NCBI GenBank assembly: GCA_937927695.1
Contig: CALBRU010000090.1
Span: forward strand, 1 to 17,259
Direction of reading: 5' to 3'
From: an uncultured Thiomonas sp.
Lineage (GTDB): Bacteria; Pseudomonadota; Gammaproteobacteria; Burkholderiales; Burkholderiaceae_C
DNA length: 17,259 nucleotides
Shown here piece by piece: positions 7,823 through 14,840 of the stretch. The notes beneath the pieces are model-generated. The model was not told where the DNA came from and searched no databases. It saw only the letters and a list, made by a program, of their open reading frames with translations. The number at the start of each line of letters is the position of its first letter. Within the stretch, counting starts at the first letter, position 1. The translations under genes were made by a program, and so were the position numbers.

Positions 7823-8455
7823 CTATTTCTTCCGCCCGATGCGGCTTTCTTCGCCGCGCATCAGCTTGCCGATATTGCTCTTGTGCCGCCAGATCAGCAG
7901 CGCGCTGATGATCAGCAGGGCAAGCAGCAGCGCAGGGTCGGCGTTCCAGGCCAGCCCTCCGCCAAACCAGTAATAAAACGGCGCGAACACCGCAGCCACC
8001 AAAGCAGCCAAAGAGGAATAGCGAAAAAATCCGGCCACGATCATCCATGTGGCCAGCGTGGCCAGCCCCAGCCAAGGCTGGACGGCCAGCAACACGCCCG
8101 CCGCCGTCGCCACGCCTTTGCCGCCCTTGAAATGGAAAAAAACAGGGTAGAGATGCCCCAGAAACACGGCCACAGCCACCAGGGCCACACCCGGCGCGCC
8201 AAGCCCGAAGCCAGGACCGATCACCAGGGCCAGCCAGACCGCCAACCAGCCTTTAAAGGCATCGAGCAGCAAGGTCAGGATGGCAGCGAGCTTGTTGCCG
8301 CTGCGCAGCACATTGGTGGCGCCCGGGTTGCCCGAACCATAGGTGCGTGGATCGGCCATGCCCATGACACGGCTGACCAAGACGGCGAACGACAGCGATC
8401 CCATCAGATAGGCCAGCCCGGCGAAGATCAGGGCCACAACGTTCGATGTATTCAT
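7823..8455 (-). CDS. plsY: Acyl-phosphate:glycerol-3-phosphate acyltransferase
   Basis: Integral membrane enzyme that acylates glycerol-3-phosphate with acyl phosphate, the first committed step of phospholipid synthesis in the PlsX/PlsY pathway. The 210 residues contain the three PlsY loop motifs. They are GSxxFAVLVSR followed by DPRTYGSGNPGATNV in the N-terminal third, GHLYPVFFHFKGGKGVAT around the middle, and a C-terminal R-H-K-S-N-I-x-K-L motif (WRHKSNIGKL). At least five hydrophobic helices are visible. The ATG at 8455 gives the normal N-terminal helix; the open frame continues about 125 codons upstream, but that extension overlaps ybaK in another frame and is low-complexity Arg/Ala text. 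The gene follows ybaK after 11 bp and probably shares its transcript. Confidence 0.96.
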   Translation of the reverse strand: MNTSNVVALIFAGLAYLMGSLSFAVLVSRVMGMADPRTYGSGNPGATNVLRSGNKLAAILTLLLDAFKGWLAVWLALVIGPGFGLGAPGVALVAVAVFLGHLYPVFFHFKGGKGVATAAGVLLAVQPWLGLATLATWMIVAGFFRYSSLAALVAAVFAPFYYWFGGGLAWNADPALLLALLIISALLIWRHKSNIGKLMRGEESRIGRKK

Positions 8456-8466
8456 GCTTCGTGATT

Positions 8467-8955
8467 CTATTGGGCGCAGTTCACCCAGCGCACTTGCAAA
8501 ATCGCGTCCAGCACGTCGGGGGAAAGCCCCAGCAAATAGCCGCGCCGCCCGCCATTGATGTAGATGCGCTCCAGCGCCCGCACCGATTGCTCGCCATAAA
8601 TCGGCATGGCCTTGCGCAGACCGAATGGCGACGTTCCCCCGACCAGATATCCGCTGTGCCGCTGCGCTACCTCTGGCCTGCAAGGCTCGACCTGTCGCGC
8701 ACCGATCGCCCGCGCCAACTGCTTGGTCGAGACCTCCCGGTCGCCATGCATGAGCACGACCAGCGGTTGCGATGTGTCGTCTTGCATCACCAGGGTTTTG
8801 ATCACCGCGTGCACCGGCAGCCCCAGGCACTGCGCGCCCCAGGCGGCTCCGCCATGATCGACGTAGTCATACACATGCTCGGTGTAGGCCACGTCTTTCG
8901 CGCGTAGCCACTGCGTCGCCGGGGTCAGGCTGATGTGTCGAGAAGATTTGCCCAT
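8467..8955 (-). CDS. ybaK: YbaK-type aminoacyl-tRNA deacylase (Cys-tRNA(Pro) editing)
   Basis: Freestanding trans-editing factor that hydrolyses mischarged tRNA, typically Cys-tRNA(Pro). The 162 residues carry the YbaK/ProX hallmarks: VIKTL with the conserved lysine K53, HGD (70-72), STKQLA (76-81) and the glycine-rich GYLVGGTSPFG (102-112) that shapes the active site. The family length is about 155-165. The ATG at 8955 precedes a short basic N-terminus. It is the first gene of the ybaK-plsY pair and is divergent from the PHP gene across 38 bp. Substrate preference within the YbaK/ProX/EbsC group cannot be read with certainty, but the GGTSPFG loop is YbaK-like. Confidence 0.93.
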   Translation of the reverse strand: MGKSSRHISLTPATQWLRAKDVAYTEHVYDYVDHGGAAWGAQCLGLPVHAVIKTLVMQDDTSQPLVVLMHGDREVSTKQLARAIGARQVEPCRPEVAQRHSGYLVGGTSPFGLRKAMPIYGEQSVRALERIYINGGRRGYLLGLSPDVLDAILQVRWVNCAQ

Positions 8956-8979
8956 CCGGCGCAGTTTAGACGCCCTCCC

Positions 8980-8985
8980 TACAAT
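8980..8985 (+). promoter_or_regulatory. -10 box TACAAT just before the PHP gene
   Basis: TACAAT matches the sigma-70 -10 consensus (TATAAT) at five of six positions and ends 8 nt before the ATG at 8994. Transcription would start within about 2 nt of the start codon, and no Shine-Dalgarno sequence is present. No convincing -35 box lies at the right distance. A leaderless or near-leaderless mRNA is inferred. Confidence 0.4.
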
Positions 8986-8993
8986 GGCTCATC

Positions 8994-9845
8994 ATGTCTG
9001 CTTCTTCTGCGCGCAACCCCGATCTGCACTGTCATTCCACGGTTTCAGACGGCACACTGGCGCCTGCCGTTCTGGCGCAGCGGGCCCATGCGAATGGGGT
9101 CGATCTCTGGGCGCTCACCGATCACGATGAACTCGGCGGCCTGGCCGAGGCGCGGCAAAGCGCCAAGGTGCTGGGTCTGCGTTTTGTACCTGGGGTGGAA
9201 ATTTCGGTGTCTTTTGCTGCGCAGACCGTGCACATCGTGGCGCTGAATTTCGACGATTCTCATCCAGCCTTGCTAGGCGGTCTGCAACAGATTCGCGCCG
9301 GACGCGACCAACGCGCAAGAGACATGGCAGCCGATCTTGAAAAGCATCTGGGTCTGTCCAACCTGTACGCCGGCGCGCTGCGCTATGCGGGCAACCCGGC
9401 GCTGATGTCGCGCACGCACTTTGCCCGCTTGCTGGTGGAACTCGGCGTGTGCCGCCAGACCCACGAGGTGTTCAGCCGCTATCTCACACCGGGCAAGCCT
9501 GGCTATGTCGAACACGAATGGGCCCGCCTCGACGAGGCCCTGAGCTGGGTTCGCGCCGCCGGGGGAATCACCGTAATCGCGCATCCGGGTCGCTACCGCT
9601 TCACCGAAACCGAAGAGTGGGCCCTGCTTGAACGCTTCAAGTCGCTGGGCGGTCAGGCAATCGAGGTGATCACGGGCAGCCATACCGCAGCGCAGGCGCG
9701 CAAATATGCCAAACTTGCCCTGGAGTTCGGCTTCTATGCCTCGCGCGGCTCCGATTTTCACAGCCCGGGAGAAAGCGTCTGTGACCTCGGGCGTCTCGCC
9801 CCCCTGCCCGCCGATCTCGCCCCGGTCTGGGATCTGCTCCATTGA
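8994..9845 (+). CDS. PHP-domain phosphatase / RNase AM-like 5'-3' exonuclease
   Basis: Member of the polymerase-and-histidinol-phosphatase family closest to E. coli YciV/TrpH (RNase AM), which hydrolyses 3',5'-bisphosphonucleosides and trims 5' ends of RNAs, including rRNA precursors. The 283 residues keep the complete metal-binding set: DLHCHSTVSDG (10-20), TDHDE (42-46), PGVEIS with E69, H80 in VHIVAL, RTHFA (140-144), AHPGRY (196-201) and GSDFH (252-256). The insert between TDHD and AHPGRY is typical of the YciV subgroup. The ATG at 8994 starts just before the first metal motif, as in the family. It is followed by yciO after 11 bp, the same pairing as in E. coli, which supports the YciV-type assignment. 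Confidence 0.92.
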   Translation: MSASSARNPDLHCHSTVSDGTLAPAVLAQRAHANGVDLWALTDHDELGGLAEARQSAKVLGLRFVPGVEISVSFAAQTVHIVALNFDDSHPALLGGLQQIRAGRDQRARDMAADLEKHLGLSNLYAGALRYAGNPALMSRTHFARLLVELGVCRQTHEVFSRYLTPGKPGYVEHEWARLDEALSWVRAAGGITVIAHPGRYRFTETEEWALLERFKSLGGQAIEVITGSHTAAQARKYAKLALEFGFYASRGSDFHSPGESVCDLGRLAPLPADLAPVWDLLH

Positions 9846-9856
9846 ACCTCTTCCCC

Positions 9857-10492
9857 ATGGCGCAATACTTCACCCTGCACCCCGACAACCCGCAGCTTCG
9901 CCTGATCAAGCAAGCCGCTGCCGTACTGCACAGTGGTGGCGTGGCGGCCATTCCAACCGACTCGTCCTACGCGCTGGTCTGCCATCTCGACGACAAAGCC
10001 GCAGTGCAACGCCTGCGGCAAATCCGCCAAGTGGATGAGCGGCATCACCTCACCCTGCTGTGCAGCGACCTGTCCGAGCTGGGCAACTATGCCCGCGTGG
10101 ACAACCGGCAATACCGTCTCATCCGCGCCTGCACGCCCGGGCCCTACACCTTCATTCTCGAAGCCACCAAGGAAGTGCCGCGCCGAGTGTCCCACCCTTC
10201 GCGCAAGACCATCGGCGTGCGAGTGCCGCAAAACGCCGTGGCCCACACCCTGCTGGTAGAAATGGCCCAGCCCCTGCTCGCCACCACCTTGATTCTGCCC
10301 GGGGACGAACACGCGCTGAACGACGCCGCCGACATTCGCGACCAACTCGAGCATCAAGTCGATCTGGTGCTCGACGCTGGCCCCTGCCCGAGCGAGCCCA
10401 CCACCGTGGTCGATCTGTGTGGCGCAGAGCCCGTGGTCATTCGCATCGGCCGCGGCCCGCTCGATGCGCTCGGCCTCCCGGCCTTGCAGTAA
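9857..10492 (+). CDS. yciO: YciO protein (YrdC/Sua5 superfamily)
   Basis: 211-residue YrdC-fold protein. Its sequence follows E. coli YciO rather than TsaC/YrdC: TLLCSDLSELGNYA (66-79), TPGPYTFIL with EATKEVPRR (93-110), KTIGVRVP (117-124) and PTTVVDL (181-187). YrdC/Sua5 enzymes make threonylcarbamoyl-AMP for the t6A modification of tRNA. YciO members share the fold, but their activity and physiological role are less clear, so I do not claim that reaction. The ATG at 9857 was chosen because it starts the family N-terminus MAQYFTLHP. A TTG at 9842 overlapping the upstream stop would add five unconserved residues. It sits directly after the PHP/RNase AM-like gene, a linkage also known in enterobacteria, and uses TAA as stop. 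Confidence 0.92.
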   Translation: MAQYFTLHPDNPQLRLIKQAAAVLHSGGVAAIPTDSSYALVCHLDDKAAVQRLRQIRQVDERHHLTLLCSDLSELGNYARVDNRQYRLIRACTPGPYTFILEATKEVPRRVSHPSRKTIGVRVPQNAVAHTLLVEMAQPLLATTLILPGDEHALNDAADIRDQLEHQVDLVLDAGPCPSEPTTVVDLCGAEPVVIRIGRGPLDALGLPALQ

Positions 10493-10570
10493 ATCCCGCA
10501 ATCAAGCTCTTCATCCTTGGCGCAGGGCGGGTCAAGCCGCCTCTGGCCCTCCCTGTCACCACGCTCTTCC

Positions 10571-10576
10571 TACAAT
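10571..10576 (+). promoter_or_regulatory. -10 box TACAAT just before the M50 protease gene
   Basis: TACAAT ends 6 nt before the ATG at 10583, so initiation about 7 nt downstream would fall on the start codon itself. No Shine-Dalgarno sequence is visible and no good -35 box was found. The 90-bp gap after yciO is otherwise featureless. It is the same hexamer in the same position as before the PHP gene. Confidence 0.42.
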
Positions 10577-10582
10577 TCCCGC

Positions 10583-11242
10583 ATGGATCAACTCATACAG
10601 GCTGTCACCGTCTACGCCCTGCCGGTGCTCTTTGCCATCACCCTGCACGAAGCGGCGCACGGCTATGCGGCGCGCTACTTTGGCGACAACACCGCCTACA
10701 TGATGGGCCGTGTATCGCTCAACCCGGTGCGGCACATCGATCCGATCGGCACCATCCTCGTGCCGCTCATTCTCTATTTCGCCACCTCCGGGGCTTTTCT
10801 CTTTGGCTATGCCAAGCCGGTTCCGGTGAATTTCGGGCGACTGCGCAACCCCAAGAGCGACATGATCTGGGTCGCGCTCGCCGGCCCGGCTTCCAACTTT
10901 TTTCAGGCCTTTCTCTGGGGCCTGCTGCTCGTCGGCCTGCACGCCTTCGCCGTCAACGAGGTCTATTTTTACGATGTCGCCCAGGCCGGCATTCTGGTGA
11001 ATCTGGTGATGTTCGTGTTCAACCTGTTTCCGCTGCCGCCGCTTGATGGCGGCCGCATTCTGGTGGGGCTGCTGCCGGTGCGGCAGGCCATCGCGGTTTC
11101 GCGGGTCGAACCCTACGGCTTTTTCATCGTCATGGCGCTGGTGCTCACCGGCATCGTCACCACCTTCTGGCTCAGCCCGCTCATGGCACTGTCCATGCAA
11201 GTTCTCAAGGTTCTGCTCAGCCCCTTTCAGATGCTCCTCTGA
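10583..11242 (+). CDS. Site-2 protease family (M50) membrane metalloprotease
   Basis: Polytopic inner-membrane zinc protease of 219 residues. The first hydrophobic segment carries the zinc motif HEAAH (22-26). A later segment has NLFPLPPLDGGR (147-158), in which D155 is the third zinc ligand. GPASNF (101-106) is another conserved feature of the short YwhC/SpoIVFB-like subgroup. No PDZ domain is present, which separates it from RseP. The function of these compact M50 proteins in proteobacteria is poorly known; cleavage of a membrane-bound substrate is inferred from the family. The ATG at 10583 places HExxH at the normal distance from the N-terminus; an upstream in-frame start would add 22 residues of unconserved text over the likely promoter. 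It lies 36 bp before trpS. Confidence 0.93.
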   Translation: MDQLIQAVTVYALPVLFAITLHEAAHGYAARYFGDNTAYMMGRVSLNPVRHIDPIGTILVPLILYFATSGAFLFGYAKPVPVNFGRLRNPKSDMIWVALAGPASNFFQAFLWGLLLVGLHAFAVNEVYFYDVAQAGILVNLVMFVFNLFPLPPLDGGRILVGLLPVRQAIAVSRVEPYGFFIVMALVLTGIVTTFWLSPLMALSMQVLKVLLSPFQMLL

Positions 11243-11278
11243 GCCCGACCCTCTATTCATCACCCGACTCTTTTCCCT

Positions 11279-12508
11279 ATGACTCTTCTTGCACAAGCCG
11301 ATGGCGCAACACGCGCCGATGATCGCGTTTTGTCCGGCATGCGCCCCACGGGTGCACTGCACCTGGGGCATTACCACGGCGCCTTGAAAAACTGGGCACA
11401 GTTGCAAAACACGCACGACTGCTACTTTTTCGTCGCCGACTGGCACGCGCTGACCACCCATTACGAAACGCCGGAAACCATCTATGCGCACACCACCGAG
11501 ATGGTGATCGACTGGCTGGCCGCCGGCGTCGATCCGAACAAGGCCACTCTATTCGTGCAAAGCCGGGTGCTGGAGCACGCCGAGTTGTTTCTGCTGCTGG
11601 GCATGGGCACCCCTTTGTCCTGGCTGGAGCGTGTGCCCACCTACAAAGATCAGATCGCCAATCTGAAGGACAAAGACCTGACGACCTACGGTTTTCTCGG
11701 CTACCCGCTGTTGCAGGCTGCAGACATCCTCATTTATCTAGCGCGTTATGTGCCCGTCGGGGCCGATCAGGTGCCGCACATCGAGATGAGCCGTGAAATC
11801 GCGCGCCGTTTCAACAACCTCTATGGCAAAGACCCCGCGGTTGAAGCGCAGGCGCGAGCTGCGGCGGCCAAATTGCCCGAGGACATTCGCGCACAACTCG
11901 CTGCCCTGCGTCGTGCTGCGGATCAGGAGGGGCTGACCGAAAAACGCGAGCAGGCCCGCGAACTGATCGCCGCCAGCAAACTGTCGCGCGCAGAAAAAGA
12001 CGCCCTGCGAGCACAACTCAGCGGTGGCCGCAGGCAAATCCTGCGCGAACCCGAAGCGCTGCTGACCCCCGAGTCCAAGCTGCCGGGGTTGGATGGCCGC
12101 AAGATGTCCAAGAGCTACGGCAATTCCATCGCCATCCGTGAGGAGCGCGCGAGCGTCGAGCACAAAATCAAACGCATGCCCACCGATCCCGCGCGCGTCA
12201 AGCGCACCGACCCCGGCACGCCCGAACTTTGTCCCGTCTGGCAATTCCACCTAGCCTACACCGACGACACCACCCGCGACTGGGTGCAACGCGGCTGCAC
12301 CACGGCAGGTATCGGCTGCCTGGAGTGCAAGCAGCCCGTCATCGATGCCATCCTGCGTGAACAGCAACCCATGTTCGAGCGGGCGCAGCCCTACCTCGAC
12401 AACCCAGCGCTGGTGCACGACATCCTGGCGCACGGCAGCGACAAGGCGCGCGTCGTGGCACAGCAAACCATGCACGCCGTCCGAGACGCGATGGGCCTAA
12501 AGATTTGA
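11279..12508 (+). CDS. trpS: Tryptophanyl-tRNA synthetase
   Basis: Class I synthetase charging tRNA(Trp). The 409 residues include the HIGH-type motif as HLGHYHG (28-34), the GYPLLQAADILIY tryptophan/ATP pocket (141-153), GADQ (161-164) and KMSKS (275-279). A charged, helical insert of roughly 70 residues (about 185-255) separates the Rossmann core from KMSKS. Such an insert is known in the Pseudomonas/Burkholderia type of TrpS, which explains the length beyond the 330-340 residues of the E. coli enzyme. The C-terminal part has TAGIGCLECKQP (342-353), also typical of that group. The start at 11279 has no clear Shine-Dalgarno sequence. The 3' end overlaps the convergent DedA gene by 12 bp. Confidence 0.96.
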   Translation: MTLLAQADGATRADDRVLSGMRPTGALHLGHYHGALKNWAQLQNTHDCYFFVADWHALTTHYETPETIYAHTTEMVIDWLAAGVDPNKATLFVQSRVLEHAELFLLLGMGTPLSWLERVPTYKDQIANLKDKDLTTYGFLGYPLLQAADILIYLARYVPVGADQVPHIEMSREIARRFNNLYGKDPAVEAQARAAAAKLPEDIRAQLAALRRAADQEGLTEKREQARELIAASKLSRAEKDALRAQLSGGRRQILREPEALLTPESKLPGLDGRKMSKSYGNSIAIREERASVEHKIKRMPTDPARVKRTDPGTPELCPVWQFHLAYTDDTTRDWVQRGCTTAGIGCLECKQPVIDAILREQQPMFERAQPYLDNPALVHDILAHGSDKARVVAQQTMHAVRDAMGLKI

Positions 12509-13060
12509 AGATGCGCGTTGTCGGCGTTTCCACAGACGCCAGACGATCAACACGACGACGATGGCGATGGCCAGCAGGATTTCCTCGGCCCACTGCAAAC
12601 GAGAAGCCAACTGCGCCACGCCCGCACCGAAAAACCACCCCAAGCCCGTGACCAGCGGCGCCCACAAGGCGGCGCCTATGGCGTTGTAAAGCACAAACCG
12701 CCAGGGCGCTACGCCCGCCATGCCGATCAGCAGGGGCCCGGCGATGCGTAAGCCATAAAGAAAGCGCACGCTGACAATCGCCCAAGGCGCCCCGCGATGC
12801 AGCAAGCGCTGAACGCGGGGCAGATTGTTTTCCAGGCCCGAGAAACGCTGGACCAACTGCGGCCCAAACCAACGCCCCAGAAAGAAAAAAAACTGATCCC
12901 CCAGAGTAGCTGCCAGTGCAGCCACCAAAACAACTAAGGGCCAGTCCAGCCAACCACGGTGGGCCCCGTACCCCGCAAGGAGCAGTACGGTCTCTCCCTC
13001 GGCAAGGGCGCCTAAAGCCACTGCGGCATAGCCGTAATGTCGAACGAAATCCTCGACCAT
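12497..13060 (-). CDS. DedA-family membrane protein
   Basis: 187-residue polytopic inner-membrane protein of the DedA (SNARE-associated/VTT) family, whose members are linked to proton-dependent transport and lipid flipping. Visible hallmarks are acidic residues near the N-terminus (E21, E23 in AEGETVLLLAG), the G-D motif GDQFFFFLGRWFG (54-66) and the paired arginines R99 and R105 in RFLYGLRIAGPLLIGMAG, with the six-residue spacing of the essential pair in E. coli YqjA/YghB. At least four hydrophobic segments are present, and the C-terminus is basic (KRRQR). It is shorter than the usual 200-220. The ATG at 13060 lies 32 bp downstream of the cold-shock gene terminator, so it probably has its own promoter or depends on readthrough. 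Substrate is unknown. Confidence 0.9.
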   Translation of the reverse strand: MVEDFVRHYGYAAVALGALAEGETVLLLAGYGAHRGWLDWPLVVLVAALAATLGDQFFFFLGRWFGPQLVQRFSGLENNLPRVQRLLHRGAPWAIVSVRFLYGLRIAGPLLIGMAGVAPWRFVLYNAIGAALWAPLVTGLGWFFGAGVAQLASRLQWAEEILLAIAIVVVLIVWRLWKRRQRASSNL

Positions 13061-13092
13061 GAGTTACGAGTCTATCGAGATAGTTGGCGCAC

Positions 13093-13116
13093 AAAAAAAC
13101 CGGCCAGTGGCCGGTT
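13093..13116 (-). terminator. Rho-independent terminator of the cold-shock gene
   Basis: On the minus strand a perfect 8-bp stem (AACCGGCC / GGCCGGTT) with a 3-nt loop is followed directly by a T run; plus-strand positions 13093-13099 are all A. It lies about 50 nt beyond the cold-shock gene stop codon and ahead of the DedA gene. The plus-strand side has only GATTTT, so termination is mainly of minus-strand transcription. Confidence 0.9.
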
Positions 13117-13166
13117 GATTTTGCAACACCCTGACTTTTGGCCAGGAAGCCGCCACCCTACCTAAA

Positions 13167-13370
13167 TTAGATGGGGCGAATGGCAGAAGCCTGGGGACCT
13201 TTCGGGCCAGCCTTCACCGTGAATTCGACGCGCTGGTTTTCCTGCAGAGTGCGGAAACCCTTGGCCTGAATTTCAGAAAAATGCGCGAACAGATCTTCGC
13301 CGCCTTCATCAGGCTTGATGAAGCCGAAGCCCTTGGACTCGTTAAACCATTTCACAGTACCGGTAGCCAT
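13167..13370 (-). CDS. Cold-shock domain protein (CspA family)
   Basis: 67-residue single-domain nucleic-acid chaperone of the CspA family, made as a five-stranded OB fold. It starts MATGTVKWFNESKGFGFIKP. RNP1 is KGFGFI (13-18) and RNP2 is DLFAHF (26-31), with the surface aromatics W8, F9, F15 and F17 kept. Length is normal. The ATG at 13370 has a good ribosome-binding site, AAAGG (13378-13382 on the minus strand), 7 nt away. The long upstream gap may provide a cold-responsive leader. Csp paralogues are usually several per genome, so the specific number (cspA, cspC, cspD) cannot be decided; whether this one is cold-induced is also unknown. Confidence 0.96.
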   Translation of the reverse strand: MATGTVKWFNESKGFGFIKPDEGGEDLFAHFSEIQAKGFRTLQENQRVEFTVKAGPKGPQASAIRPI

Positions 13371-13732
13371 GAATCAACCTTTAAAGAAAATATAGATAAG
13401 TGCAAATCTTCAACAAGCCCGGCAAATCACTACTGTGAAACCGTCACAAGCCAACCCTCAAGCAAATGAGAACCTTGGCTCTTGTTTCGACTGCGCATTA
13501 ACTATACACGCAAAAAACCAGCGCGCGCGACAATTCAGCGCAGGGCAAACCCTCTGTGCACGACAGCAAACGGCGCGGTGTTGGATAAGGCGGACAATAG
13601 ACGTTTTTCAGGCAGGCAGGGTCGCAGAGATTCGCCGGCGTGCGCATCAGATTGGAGCGCACCCTTATAACTTTTTGATTGCTGCATCACCTTAAAAATT
13701 CTCTCAAAATAACACTCTAACAAATTGTTTTT
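13371..13732. other. Intergenic region between divergent csp and ribF
   Basis: 362 bp with no convincing gene. The csp side is A/T-richer near 13381-13400. Two minus-strand promoter candidates for csp exist. One is TTGTTG (13411-13416), 16 bp, TATATT (13389-13394), which would leave almost no leader. The other is TATAGT (13501-13506) with a poor -35 region, which would leave a leader of about 125 nt, closer to the long cold-shock leaders of enterobacteria. The ribF side (13660-13732) is strongly A/T-rich, and no clear -10/-35 pair or Shine-Dalgarno sequence was found there. Short open frames across the middle have no conserved features and look spurious. Confidence 0.6.
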
Positions 13733-14704
13733 ATGCATGTTTTTAGAGGAATTCATCACCAATCATTGGCCTCGCGAACGGCATTGACCATCGGCAATTT
13801 CGATGGGGTGCACCGGGGACATCTCGCTATGTTGCACCAGTTGGTGCAAGTCGCCCGGTCGCGTGGGCTGGTGCCGACGGTACTCACATTCGAGCCGCAC
13901 CCGCGTGATTTTTTTGCAACACTCCGGGGGCACCCTGACTGCGCACCCAGCCATATTTCGACCTTGCGCGACAAGTTGTGCGCCTTGCGTGAAGCCGGAG
14001 TGCAGCAAGTTGTCGTGCTGCGCTTCGATCCCCGCATCGCTGCGTTGTCTCCAGAGGAGTTTGTGGCGCAGATCGTGTGGCAGGGCCTCAAGGCGCGATT
14101 CGTCCTAGTCGGCGATGATTTCCGCTTTGGCGCCGGGCGCGCGGGAGATTTCGTCCAACTCGATACCTTGATGCGCAACGTGGGCGGCGAAGCACGGCAG
14201 ATGCCTATGGTCACGGAAACCGCGCTGCGAATCTCGAGTTCGGCTGTGCGGCAGGCGCTGCAGGCGGGTGACATGGAGGCCGCGCAGGTTTTGCTGGGTC
14301 GCCCCTATGCCATTTCGGGGCATGTGCTCCACGGGGCCAAACTTGGCCGCAAGCTGGGATTTCCTACCTTGAATCTGCGCTTTGATCGCGCACGCCCCGC
14401 GCTTGGCGGCGTTTTCGTCGCCCGGGTGCACGGGCTGGAGCAGGCGCCCCTGCCTGCCGTGGCGAGCCTGGGAACCCGGCCGGCCGTAGAAACCGACGGG
14501 CGGGTGTTGCTGGAAACGCATGTGTTCGATTGGCAGGGAGAGGCCTACGGTAAACTCATTCGGGTGGAACTCCTGCACAAACTGCGCGACGAAGCGCATT
14601 ACCCAGACCTGACTCAACTGATCGCCGCGATTCAGAACGACAGCGACCAGGCGCGCGCCTGGTTTGCTCAGCTCGCCCGACAAACCACCCGCGATCGAAT
14701 TTGA
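13733..14704 (+). CDS. ribF: Bifunctional riboflavin kinase / FAD synthetase
   Basis: Makes FMN from riboflavin and then FAD from FMN. The 323 residues show both modules. The N-terminal nucleotidyltransferase has GNFDGVHRGH (21-30), TFEPHPRDFF (52-61), VGDDFRFG (126-133) and ISSSAVR (167-173). The C-terminal flavokinase has ISGHVLHGAKLGRKLGFPTLNL (194-215) and a conserved glutamate E261 in ETHVFDW. The order and length match proteobacterial RibF. The ATG at 13733 gives the family start (HVFRGI); no Shine-Dalgarno sequence is visible. The gene precedes ileS by 136 bp. ribF-ileS(-lspA) is a conserved neighbourhood in proteobacteria, which supports both calls. Confidence 0.96.
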   Translation: MHVFRGIHHQSLASRTALTIGNFDGVHRGHLAMLHQLVQVARSRGLVPTVLTFEPHPRDFFATLRGHPDCAPSHISTLRDKLCALREAGVQQVVVLRFDPRIAALSPEEFVAQIVWQGLKARFVLVGDDFRFGAGRAGDFVQLDTLMRNVGGEARQMPMVTETALRISSSAVRQALQAGDMEAAQVLLGRPYAISGHVLHGAKLGRKLGFPTLNLRFDRARPALGGVFVARVHGLEQAPLPAVASLGTRPAVETDGRVLLETHVFDWQGEAYGKLIRVELLHKLRDEAHYPDLTQLIAAIQNDSDQARAWFAQLARQTTRDRI

Positions 14705-14840
14705 CGGCGCTTGTCCTCGGGTCCGCGAGTCATCCAATGTTGACGATCGGCTGACCCGGGTCCTGTCGCCGTTCACTTTTACACGCTTACTCCTTCTCAT
14801 TGGGCCCTTGCTCGGGGCTCCAGCACAGCACTGCAATTCC

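Noticed and set aside
8456..8830. A 125-codon N-terminal extension of PlsY
   Set aside because: It overlaps ybaK in another frame, is Arg/Ala/Gly-rich without membrane segments, and the conserved PlsY start is at 8455.
13435..13695. Small plus-strand open frames between csp and ribF
   Set aside because: They have no ribosome-binding site, no conserved motif and several overlapping alternatives in all frames; the region is better explained as leader and promoter DNA.
14664..14840. An upstream extension of IleS overlapping the end of ribF
   Set aside because: The translated text is unlike IleS N-termini, while the ATG at 14841 leads straight into the conserved NLPDT-FPMRGDL region.
14705..14840. 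A T-box or other riboswitch ahead of ileS
   Set aside because: No T-box sequence, specifier stem or terminator/antiterminator pair can be seen, and T-box control is essentially a Gram-positive feature.
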